NCBI GenBank assembly: GCA_028679275.1
Contig: JAJRBV010000088.1
Coordinates: 1-8,938 of the forward strand
DNA: 8,938 nucleotides
Reading direction: 5' to 3'
Source: Methanoregulaceae archaeon
Lineage (GTDB): Archaea > Halobacteriota > Methanomicrobia > Methanomicrobiales > Methanospirillaceae
Below are positions 1-5,491 of this stretch, piece by piece. Each line of letters begins with the position of its first letter. Position 1 is the first letter of the stretch. The translations under genes and the position numbers were made by a program. The notes under the pieces were generated by a model. That model did not search any database, was not told the origin of the DNA, and saw only the letters and a program-made list of their open reading frames with translations.

Positions 1-945
1 CACCACCAGCCTCGGGAACTCCCCCTGCCCGGCATGGAGAATGAAGTGGAGGTCTGTCTGCCCGGTGTAGGTGGGAAGGCCGGTGGAAGGCCCGGTACGC
101 TGCCCCATCACCACCACCACCGGGACCTCCGATGAACCTGAAAAGGAGAACCCTTCTGTCATCAGGCAGAAACCCCCTCCCGATGTGCCTAACGCCGTCT
201 TCTTTCCCGCGTAGGAGAACCCGAGTGCCATCAGCATCACGGCAATCTCGTTTTCAGGATGCACCACGGTAAGAGCGAACTTTTGGGCAGCCCCGGCCAG
301 GAAATGGAGGAGGTTTGAGGTGGGGGTCATGGGATATGCTACATAGGCATCAAGCCCGCCATGCAGGAGCCCCAGGCCGATCGCCTCGTTCCCGGTAAGG
401 AGCGGGCAGCAGGTATCACCAACCCGGGAGATACGCCGCTCCTCACGAACGGCATCGTACCCTTTTCTCGCGATAATGAGGTTCTTTTCAGGCTCTTTTG
501 GAATCTGGCGCCTGATTACCGTCTCGACTACCTGGAAAGGGATGCCGGCAGCTTTCGCCAAACCCCCGATAATACATGAGTTTCCCATCACGACCGGTGC
601 TTCCTCTTCACCGAGTATCTTCTCCACCGGGATTCCCTGTCCTTCACCCTGGACCCGGCCGCTGTCAAAGAGCACGACCGTGTCATTCCTGATGAGGTCC
701 CGGTGCAGATCGATAGAGTCCTGGGAGAGGGCAAGCAGGTAATCACACCGATCCCTGTGCGCTCCGATCTTCGTTTCCGCGGCGCGGGTGAGGGTGAAGT
801 TGTGGCCCCCCTTGATAAGAGAGGGATAATCAAAATACATGTAGGTCTGGTATCCCATCTGGTTAAAGAGGTGAGCGACCAGCAGGCCGGCACTGTTGAT
901 GCCGTCGCCAGCCCTTCCCCCGGTAAGGACCGAAATATCATTCAT
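1..945 (-). CDS. 2-oxoacid:ferredoxin oxidoreductase, gamma-alpha fusion subunit (partial, C-terminus outside window)
   Basis: Part of a thiamine-diphosphate enzyme that oxidatively decarboxylates 2-oxoacids to acyl-CoA with ferredoxin as acceptor (or the reverse, reductive carboxylation) in the cytoplasm. I translated 315 uninterrupted codons from the ATG at 943-945 to the window edge. Residues 1 to about 170 form the gamma domain, with LTGGRAGDG (7-15) and YPSLIKGGHNF (40-50). From about residue 184 the alpha (pyrimidine-binding) domain begins, with GNEAIGLG (185-192), YPMTPTS (204-210), HPENEIA (229-235) and QRTGPSTGLPT (282-292), all close to the family pattern. A gamma domain fused before alpha is known in a roughly 550-600 residue subclass, so a little over half is visible. 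A GGTG/GGAG Shine-Dalgarno lies at 948-955. The beta subunit would be expected downstream, left of the window. The substrate (2-oxoglutarate, branched-chain 2-oxoacid or other) cannot be told from this part. Confidence 0.9.
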   Translation of the reverse strand, partial: MNDISVLTGGRAGDGINSAGLLVAHLFNQMGYQTYMYFDYPSLIKGGHNFTLTRAAETKIGAHRDRCDYLLALSQDSIDLHRDLIRNDTVVLFDSGRVQGEGQGIPVEKILGEEEAPVVMGNSCIIGGLAKAAGIPFQVVETVIRRQIPKEPEKNLIIARKGYDAVREERRISRVGDTCCPLLTGNEAIGLGLLHGGLDAYVAYPMTPTSNLLHFLAGAAQKFALTVVHPENEIAVMLMALGFSYAGKKTALGTSGGGFCLMTEGFSFSGSSEVPVVVVMGQRTGPSTGLPTYTGQTDLHFILHAGQGEFPRLVV

Positions 946-978
946 CAGCTCCACCTACGTGTCTGGTTCACATACTAG

Positions 979-991
979 CTGATATATATTC
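979..991 (-). promoter_or_regulatory. TATA-like promoter box for the 2-oxoacid oxidoreductase gene
   Basis: Read on the minus strand the segment is AATATATATC, an archaeal TATA-type box in a local AT-rich island. Its centre (about 985) places transcription start near 960, giving a leader of about 15 bases that contains the AGGTGGAG ribosome-binding site. The spacing fits archaeal promoter geometry; the assignment is inference. Confidence 0.5.
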
Positions 992-1005
992 CGGAGAGCG
1001 GCGGA

Positions 1006-1034
1006 TTTTTTAAAAAATTAATTAATATTTAAGG
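1006..1034 (-). terminator. AT-rich T-tract terminator after the cutA-to-DUF1894 cluster
   Basis: Immediately past the TAA of the DUF1894 gene, the minus strand reads as an AT-only tract ending in six T followed by six A (1006-1017), then returns to GC-rich sequence. U-tracts are the usual archaeal terminator signal. The T6A6 block is palindromic, so it could act on either strand. No GC-rich stem precedes it. Confidence 0.4.
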
Positions 1035-1322
1035 TTATTTTTTTAATTTAAGGGCAGATTGCCTGATTCGAACTGCTTCGTCATGATCCTCGATCTTCAT
1101 CAGGAATGTGCCATAGCAGGGTTTTGTAAAGGGGAAGATGATCAGATCCCCTTCAAACCCTATCGATATGGGAGGGACCCCGATGATATGCTTGTCAAAT
1201 ATCTTGAACCCTGGAATGACATCGACATACTCACTGCAGTTGGCCCTGATGTAATCCCTGCATTCACGGAAACTTGCATCCCGGAGGATGATCTCGTACT
1301 TCATAGATTCGATACAACCCAT
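1035..1322 (-). CDS. DUF1894 family protein, function unknown
   Basis: A 95-residue soluble protein without signal peptide or membrane segment. I recognise the DUF1894 pattern of methanogens: N-terminal MGCIES, a FRECRDYI segment (18-25), a glycine/proline-rich core HIIGVPPISIGFEGD (45-59) and PFTKPCYGTF (64-73). Four cysteines (C3, C21, C29, C69) are visible, but no CxxC pair. The function is not established. The start at 1322 has a good GAGGTG ribosome-binding site about 5 bases upstream and overlaps the DUF1890 gene by 22 bases. A second ATG at 1304 would give an ATGA overlap with the DUF1890 stop but lacks a clear site, so I prefer 1322. It is the last gene of the cluster. The family call is from memory of conserved motifs. 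Confidence 0.8.
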   Translation of the reverse strand: MGCIESMKYEIILRDASFRECRDYIRANCSEYVDVIPGFKIFDKHIIGVPPISIGFEGDLIIFPFTKPCYGTFLMKIEDHDEAVRIRQSALKLKK

Positions 1323-1783
1323 GGGAGCACCTCGTCCAGCTTGTTCTTGAGCGGCATCGGGTTGTGGACCGCTTTTGCCGCGATCTTTTCGCAGGGAAAC
1401 TCAATCAGGTCTGCCATCTCCTGGAAATGTTCACCGTAGATGAGGGCAATTACCGTTGTGCCGGTGAGCGACTGGACGGTTGCAGCATAACTGACCCCGG
1501 CATCGTTATGGATGAAAATGAAGTGGTAGTCGAAGCTCCGTTTTTTATCGGCAATCTCATCGATATACCGGTCAATATCCATTACCTCGCCGACATAGTG
1601 CCGCTCCGGGTCTGATACTTCGACAAGGAGACGGGCCGCCCGGTTCCCGGCCACTACCGCCCTGACTCCTTTTTTCCGGAGAATGCTCATCAGATACAGC
1701 GCTATCCCTGTCTGCACCGGAACCTGCGGGCAGCCAAGCACCAGGACGGCAGTCTTCCCTTCAATTCTCGTTTCACTGGTCAT
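1301..1783 (-). CDS. DUF1890 family protein (MTH777-like), function unknown
   Basis: A 160-residue protein resembling the DUF1890 family, whose structural representative is, as I recall, Methanothermobacter MTH777. Visible segments are an N-terminal beta-strand with LGCPQVPVQ (16-24) followed by a helix and KKGVRAVVAGN (37-47), which suggests a Rossmann-like alpha/beta fold, then FIHNDAGVSYA (90-100) and the C-terminal AVHNPMPLK (138-146). The biochemical role is unknown. I start at the ATG at 1781-1783, giving MTSETR as in MTH777 as I remember it. An in-frame GTG at 1792 would add three residues, and an AAGGAT site lies just upstream of both. Its TGA stop is overlapped by the DUF1894 gene, pointing to coupled translation. 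A hairpin lies between it and the fdhD-like gene. Confidence 0.82.
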   Translation of the reverse strand: MTSETRIEGKTAVLVLGCPQVPVQTGIALYLMSILRKKGVRAVVAGNRAARLLVEVSDPERHYVGEVMDIDRYIDEIADKKRSFDYHFIFIHNDAGVSYAATVQSLTGTTVIALIYGEHFQEMADLIEFPCEKIAAKAVHNPMPLKNKLDEVLPWVVSNL

Positions 1784-1808
1784 CTTCTGCACATATCCTT
1801 TTCACCCT

Positions 1809-1852
1809 CTTCCTCAAAGGATTTTTCCGGGCACTGCCAGGCATTGAGGAAG
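1809..1852 (-). repeat. Inverted repeat (9-bp stem) between the fdhD-like and DUF1890 genes
   Basis: CTTCCTCAA at 1809-1817 and TTGAGGAAG at 1844-1852 are perfect inverted copies separated by 26 bases. Inside the loop is a smaller palindrome, TGCCAGGCA (1835-1843). In the minus-strand transcript the downstream arm includes GAGGAAG, near the translation start region of the DUF1890 gene, so folding could limit ribosome access or mark an RNA processing point. The pairing is seen; the function is inference. Confidence 0.45.
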
Positions 1853-1859
1853 GAACCTG

Positions 1860-2591
1860 TTACCCGGGAAGATCCCTGATGCGGCTGGCATGCGTATAGA
1901 CCGTGAACCGGTCATCCCTCGAAAAGCAGATGAGAGTGATACCAAATTCATCTGCTGCAGCAATCCCCCGGTCAGTTGTTGCCGCCCTTGAGATAACGAC
2001 AGGTACTCCGGCATGGGCATACTTGATCACCATGTCCCTTGGCTGCCTTCCTGTGCATCCGATGACGCACTCACCAAGCGGTATGCCATGGAGGACGGCA
2101 TGACCGATCACCTTGTCTACCGTGTTATGCCTTCCCACGTCACTGCTCTTTACTGCGATCGTTCCGTTATGGAAGAGAACCGAACAGTGCACCCCTCCGG
2201 TCTTGCGCCAGAGATCGGTTACAATCTCGCGTGTAATCGCGTATACTTCAGGGATGGTGACAGAATGGCCTGAGGTGACCCGCCCGGGCGGAGTACGGAT
2301 GACTCCGATGGATCCGGTGGTCCCGATCTCTTTTTCCATGCTGCCGGTTATCGGGGCTGTAACCCTTATTTCATGATCTGAGAGCGTGACCTCCTGAACG
2401 TTTTTTGAGAGGCCCTGGCAGAAGACAAAACCGGCTCCGAGCTCCGTGATCTGGTGTGCGCTCGCAACAAGATCGGTAAAATGGGAGCCGTTCAGGAACA
2501 GTGAAAATTTTTCCTCTTTTACCACCGTGTCTTCAACCGGAGCCGCATTTCCTCCCCTGACCTGTAACCCGGTGAAACGGATGGTGCTCAT
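1860..2591 (-). CDS. fdhD: FdhD-like protein lacking the CxxC pair (formate dehydrogenase sulfurtransferase homologue)
   Basis: FdhD passes sulfur from a cysteine desulfurase to the Mo/W-bis-pterin cofactor so that formate dehydrogenase becomes active. This 243-residue homologue keeps the family landmarks: HQITELGAGFVFCQG (46-60), TGGVHCSVLF (131-140), DVGRHNTVDKVIG (151-163), TGRQPRDM (180-187) and a C-terminal FSRDDRFTVYT (223-233). The flexible-loop motif, usually like SCGVC, reads SIGVI at 94-98, so both conserved cysteines are isoleucine (codons checked at 2298-2309). Cysteines occur elsewhere, at C58, C136, C175, C179 and C222; C175 and C179 flank VIG. Start: the ATG at 2589-2591 overlaps the cutA stop as ATGA. 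The reading frame is open further upstream, but that part lies in cutA. FdhD family membership is firm; sulfurtransferase activity is doubtful. Confidence 0.88.
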   Translation of the reverse strand: MSTIRFTGLQVRGGNAAPVEDTVVKEEKFSLFLNGSHFTDLVASAHQITELGAGFVFCQGLSKNVQEVTLSDHEIRVTAPITGSMEKEIGTTGSIGVIRTPPGRVTSGHSVTIPEVYAITREIVTDLWRKTGGVHCSVLFHNGTIAVKSSDVGRHNTVDKVIGHAVLHGIPLGECVIGCTGRQPRDMVIKYAHAGVPVVISRAATTDRGIAAADEFGITLICFSRDDRFTVYTHASRIRDLPG

Positions 2592-2905
2592 GATTTTGTC
2601 TCTTCTGCAAGCCATTGCAGGTATGGCGGGTATCCGCCGGCAATGGGCAGCACGATCATCTCCGGCAGCTCGTAGGAGTGAAGCTTCCGGATCTCCGCCA
2701 TCACGGCATCCGCCTGTCTTTTCACCGTCTTGATGATCAGGAGTTGCTCCCGGTCCTCGCAAAGGTCTCCCTTCCATCGATAGACAGAAGCGACTCCGGT
2801 GACATTTACACAGGCGGCAAGATGCTGCATTACGAGTGCCTGTCCGATCCCTTTTGCCTCTCCTTCTTTAGCCGTCGAAAGGATTATCACGGGTTCTTCA
2901 TCCAT
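2588..2905 (-). CDS. cutA: CutA-type divalent cation tolerance protein
   Basis: A 105-residue protein of the CutA1 family, which forms very stable trimers with a ferredoxin-like fold. It was linked to copper tolerance in E. coli, but its exact role is still unclear. Family motifs seen are ILSTAKEGEAKGIGQALV (8-25), LAACVNV (29-35, C32), VYRWKGDLCEDREQLLIIKT (41-60), LHSYELPEMIVLPI (75-88) and YLQWL (95-99). The length is normal for the family. I choose the ATG at 2905 because the CutA domain begins at once. An in-frame ATG at 2941 would add 12 residues with no family match. A GGGGAAG stretch (2917-2923) may be the ribosome-binding site, though its spacing is long. It is the first gene of the minus-strand cluster, and its TGA overlaps the fdhD-like ATG by four bases. 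Confidence 0.93.
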   Translation of the reverse strand: MDEEPVIILSTAKEGEAKGIGQALVMQHLAACVNVTGVASVYRWKGDLCEDREQLLIIKTVKRQADAVMAEIRKLHSYELPEMIVLPIAGGYPPYLQWLAEETKS

Positions 2906-2975
2906 CAAAGAATCATCTTCCCCATCCCACCTTTCACACATCGGGATAAGAGATCTTCGATCCGTGCTCAGGGCA

Positions 2976-3012
2976 CTCCCCGTTGAGGTCACCTTAATGA
3001 ACCTACGGGGAG
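2976..3012. repeat. Inverted repeat in the divergent cutA/dapL intergenic region
   Basis: CTCCCCGT (2976-2983) and ACGGGGAG (3005-3012) are perfect 8-bp inverted arms. Inside them, AGGT (2986-2989) and ACCT (3001-3004) continue the pairing after a 2-base bulge, leaving an 11-base loop. A second ACCT at 2991-2994 could compete for the AGGT. The element lies between two divergent units. It could be a regulator's operator or an RNA hairpin that hides the GGGGAG likely to serve as ribosome-binding site of the aminotransferase gene. The pairing is seen; the role is inference. Confidence 0.5.
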
Positions 3013-3020
3013 AATATATC
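3012..3020 (-). promoter_or_regulatory. TATA-like box, possible promoter of the cutA cluster
   Basis: On the minus strand the segment reads GATATATTC. Transcription would begin near 2990, leaving a cutA leader of about 85 bases. On the plus strand the box is too close to the dapL start codon (3026) to serve that gene, so minus orientation is preferred. A CTTATCC stretch at 2945-2951 is a weaker alternative nearer to cutA. Confidence 0.3.
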
Positions 3021-3025
3021 CCAGC

Positions 3026-4174
3026 ATGTACGCAAAACGAATGGGGCAGCTTCCCCCGTATCTCTTTGCGCGGATCGATGCGATGAAAGCCGCGAAAATC
3101 CGGAGCGGCGCGGATGTCATCGACCTGGGAGTGGGGGACCCGGACCTCCCCACACCGGACCCTATTGTCGATGCCCTCTGTGAAGCGGCACGCGATCCCC
3201 GGAATCACCATTACCCGTCCTATGCCGGCATGGAGTCCTTCAGGACAGCGGTCGCCGGCTGGTATAAAAAGCGGTTCTCGGTCACTCTTGATGCCGGTGA
3301 TGAGGTGCTTGCGCTGATGGGATCAAAAGATGGTATTGCCCATATACCGGAGGCCTTTATAAACCCGGGGGATTATGTCCTTGTGCCGAGCCCCGGCTAC
3401 CCTGTTTACCGGACATCAACCCTCTTTGCCGAAGGAAAGGTCTATGAGATGCCGCTCCTGGCGGAGAACAAGTTTCTCCCCGATCTTTCCGCAATACCGG
3501 GAAAAGTGGCAAAGGCAGCAGGCCTGATGTTCCTCAATTACCCGAACAATCCGACTGCAGCAGTGACCCTTCCCGGATTTTTCGAGGAGGCAGTGGACTT
3601 TGCACGGGATCATGAGATCCTCATCGTCCATGACAATGCTTATTCGGAGATATCTTTTGACGGGTACGAGGCCCCGTCCTTTCTCTCTACCGAGGGGGCA
3701 ATGGAGACAGCCATCGAGATGCACTCCCTCTCAAAGACCTATAACATGACGGGATGGCGCATCGGGATGGCCTGCGGGAATGCAGAGATCATCGCGGGGC
3801 TCGGCAGGGTGAAGACCAACGTGGATTCCGGGGTTTTTGATGCGGTCCAGAAGGCGGCCGCCACTGCCCTCAGCGGTCCGCAGGACTGTGTCAGGGAGGC
3901 CTGCCGAATCTACCAGGAACGGCGGAATGTGCTTATTAAAGGACTCCACGGGCTGGGATTTGACGTTGAGGCGCCGAAAGCCACCTTTTATGTGTGGATG
4001 GCTGTGGATGACTGTATGAAATTTGCCACCAGGCTCCTCGATGAGGCTGGCATTGTTGTCACGCCTGGTATCGGGTTCGGCGCCGGCGGCGACGGGTATG
4101 TGAGGTTTGCCCTCACCAGGTCATCAGAACGGATTTCGGAAGCAGTCGATCGCATCGGAGGGCTTCTCCAATGA
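3026..4174 (+). CDS. dapL: LL-diaminopimelate aminotransferase (class I/II PLP aminotransferase)
   Basis: Converts tetrahydrodipicolinate plus glutamate to LL-diaminopimelate and 2-oxoglutarate in one step, bypassing the acylated intermediates of the DapD/C/E route. The 382-residue protein is a complete fold-type I aminotransferase. It opens with LPPYLFARID (9-18) and VIDLGVGDPDLPTP (31-44), then NYPNNPT (171-177), VHDNAYSEI (201-209, D203 for the PLP pyridine nitrogen), SLSKTYNMTGWRIGM (234-248, K237 as Schiff-base lysine) and YVRFAL (358-363, substrate-carboxylate arginine R360). The start at 3026 keeps the family's N-terminal helix; GGGGAG at 3007-3012 is the likely ribosome-binding site with a long gap of 13 bases. 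The stop overlaps the lysA ATG as ATGA. That linkage to lysA makes the diaminopimelate substrate much more likely than alanine or aspartate. The sequence resembles the DapL2 group of methanogens. Confidence 0.9.
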   Translation: MYAKRMGQLPPYLFARIDAMKAAKIRSGADVIDLGVGDPDLPTPDPIVDALCEAARDPRNHHYPSYAGMESFRTAVAGWYKKRFSVTLDAGDEVLALMGSKDGIAHIPEAFINPGDYVLVPSPGYPVYRTSTLFAEGKVYEMPLLAENKFLPDLSAIPGKVAKAAGLMFLNYPNNPTAAVTLPGFFEEAVDFARDHEILIVHDNAYSEISFDGYEAPSFLSTEGAMETAIEMHSLSKTYNMTGWRIGMACGNAEIIAGLGRVKTNVDSGVFDAVQKAAATALSGPQDCVREACRIYQERRNVLIKGLHGLGFDVEAPKATFYVWMAVDDCMKFATRLLDEAGIVVTPGIGFGAGGDGYVRFALTRSSERISEAVDRIGGLLQ

Positions 4175-5469
4175 TACTCCCATCACACCTGACCATTAAA
4201 GACGATCACCTCACCATCAGGGAGCATGACATGGTGGCGCTTGCGGATCGGTTCGGCACCCCGCTTTATGTGACAGATGAAGATCGTATCGCCTGGAACT
4301 ATCACCAGTACCATGAAGCGCTCACCTCACGCTACCCGGACATCCGGATTCTCTATGCCGCCAAGGCGAATGGTAACCTTGCCGTTCTGCGGGTACTTGC
4401 AAGTCTTGGCGCAGGTGCTGATGTATTCTCTTCAGGGGAGCTCCACCTTGCACTTGCAGCCGGTATGAAACCTGCCAGCCTCCTCTTCAACGGGAGTTCC
4501 AAAAGTCCCCCGGACCTTGCACTCGCCGTGGAAAAAGGGGTGCCGGTATCGGTCGATTCGCTCGACGAACTCCACCAGCTCGATGCAGTGGCGGGAGTTG
4601 CAGGAAAAAAGGCGGAAATAGCATTCCGTGTCAACCCCGCCCTTGATGTACCAACCCACCCGAAGATAGCAACAGGCCTTGCGACGAGTAAGTTCGGCAT
4701 CGCCCATAACCTGATCCCTGCCGCTTATCGTGAGGCACTTGCCTGCGACCATATTGTCCCGGCCGGGATCCATTGCCACATCGGCTCCCAGATACTCTCG
4801 GTCGAGCCGTTTGCACGCGCCTGCGAGGTGATGATCCGGATCGCCGCCGAGATCAGCGATATTGGCGTGCACCTGAAATTCATCGACCTTGGCGGGGGGC
4901 TCGGCATCCCTTACCACAGGTCCGAAGACCGTGCACCCACCCCGGCAGAGTACGCGGAGGCCGTAGTTCCGGTGTTCAGGAAAGGGATCGAGGCGGCAGG
5001 GATCACTCCCTCGCTCTGGGTTGAGCCCGGCAGGTCCCTTGTCGCGGATTCAACGGTGCTTCTGACGCGGGTGAACTCAATAAAAAAGGCACACAGGACG
5101 TTCGTAAATGTCGATGCCGGTTTCAACCTGCTTATCCGCCCGGCAATGTATGATGCATACCACGAGGTTATCGCAGCAAATAAAGCAGGTCGGGAGGGCA
5201 CAACCCTCTGCACGGTCGCAGGGCCGATCTGCGAGACAGGAGATATCCTGGCCTTTGACCGACTCCTTCCGGATCCCTGTGCAGGGGACACTCTTGCCCT
5301 GCTCGATTGCGGTGCCTACGGGTTTGCGATGTCGTCCCAGTACAACAGCAGGCCGCGGTGCCCTGAAGTGATGCTGAGAGGGGATGCCGCAGCCCTCATG
5401 CGGAGAGGAGAGACCATCAGCGACCTGACCTGCACCATGCAGAACCTTCCCTGGCAGGAACGGAGCTGA
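4171..5469 (+). CDS. lysA: Diaminopimelate decarboxylase
   Basis: Catalyses the last step of lysine synthesis, meso-diaminopimelate to L-lysine plus CO2, with PLP. The 432-residue protein is full length and has the fold-type III layout. The N-terminal barrel carries YAAKANGN (62-69, K65 as Schiff-base lysine), DVFSSGEL (84-91), HCHIGSQ (201-207) and the phosphate-binding GGGLG (241-245). EPGRS (285-289) follows, then RPAMYDAYH (323-331). The C-terminal beta domain has GPICETGD (351-358, with the catalytic cysteine C354) and GAYGFAMSSQYNSRP (381-395, with the substrate-binding tyrosine). It begins inside the aminotransferase stop codon (ATGA), so the two are almost surely cotranscribed and translationally coupled. 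The epimerase DapF, needed between the two enzymes, is not encoded in this window. Confidence 0.96.
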   Translation: MILPSHLTIKDDHLTIREHDMVALADRFGTPLYVTDEDRIAWNYHQYHEALTSRYPDIRILYAAKANGNLAVLRVLASLGAGADVFSSGELHLALAAGMKPASLLFNGSSKSPPDLALAVEKGVPVSVDSLDELHQLDAVAGVAGKKAEIAFRVNPALDVPTHPKIATGLATSKFGIAHNLIPAAYREALACDHIVPAGIHCHIGSQILSVEPFARACEVMIRIAAEISDIGVHLKFIDLGGGLGIPYHRSEDRAPTPAEYAEAVVPVFRKGIEAAGITPSLWVEPGRSLVADSTVLLTRVNSIKKAHRTFVNVDAGFNLLIRPAMYDAYHEVIAANKAGREGTTLCTVAGPICETGDILAFDRLLPDPCAGDTLALLDCGAYGFAMSSQYNSRPRCPEVMLRGDAAALMRRGETISDLTCTMQNLPWQERS

Positions 5470-5491
5470 AAAGACCGGGGGCCATCCTGTC

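Noticed and set aside
107..120. CACCACCACCAC microsatellite-like run
   Set aside because: It is four GTG valine codons in the conserved alpha-domain strand before QRTGPSTG, so it is coding and not a functional repeat.
588..941. Minus-strand 117-residue open frame inside the 2-oxoacid oxidoreductase gene
   Set aside because: Its Ser/Thr/Arg-rich sequence has no motif; the neighbouring frame gives a clear gamma-alpha oxidoreductase.
2592..2777. N-terminal extension of the fdhD-like frame, open up to 2777
   Set aside because: It lies wholly within cutA in another frame, is rich in Arg/Gly, has no match to FdhD, and the ATG at 2591 forms a clean ATGA junction.
2906..3211. Upstream extension of the cutA frame to 3211
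   Set aside because: It would run antisense through the first 186 bases of dapL, and CutA similarity begins right at the ATG at 2905.
4432..4917. 161-residue antisense open frame across lysA
   Set aside because: Shadow of a well-supported lysA with all catalytic motifs; the antisense product shows no recognisable domain.
5470..5491. Possible separate promoter between lysA and the RPA-like gene
   Set aside because: The gap is only 22 bases, GC-rich and without a TATA-like box; read-through is more likely.
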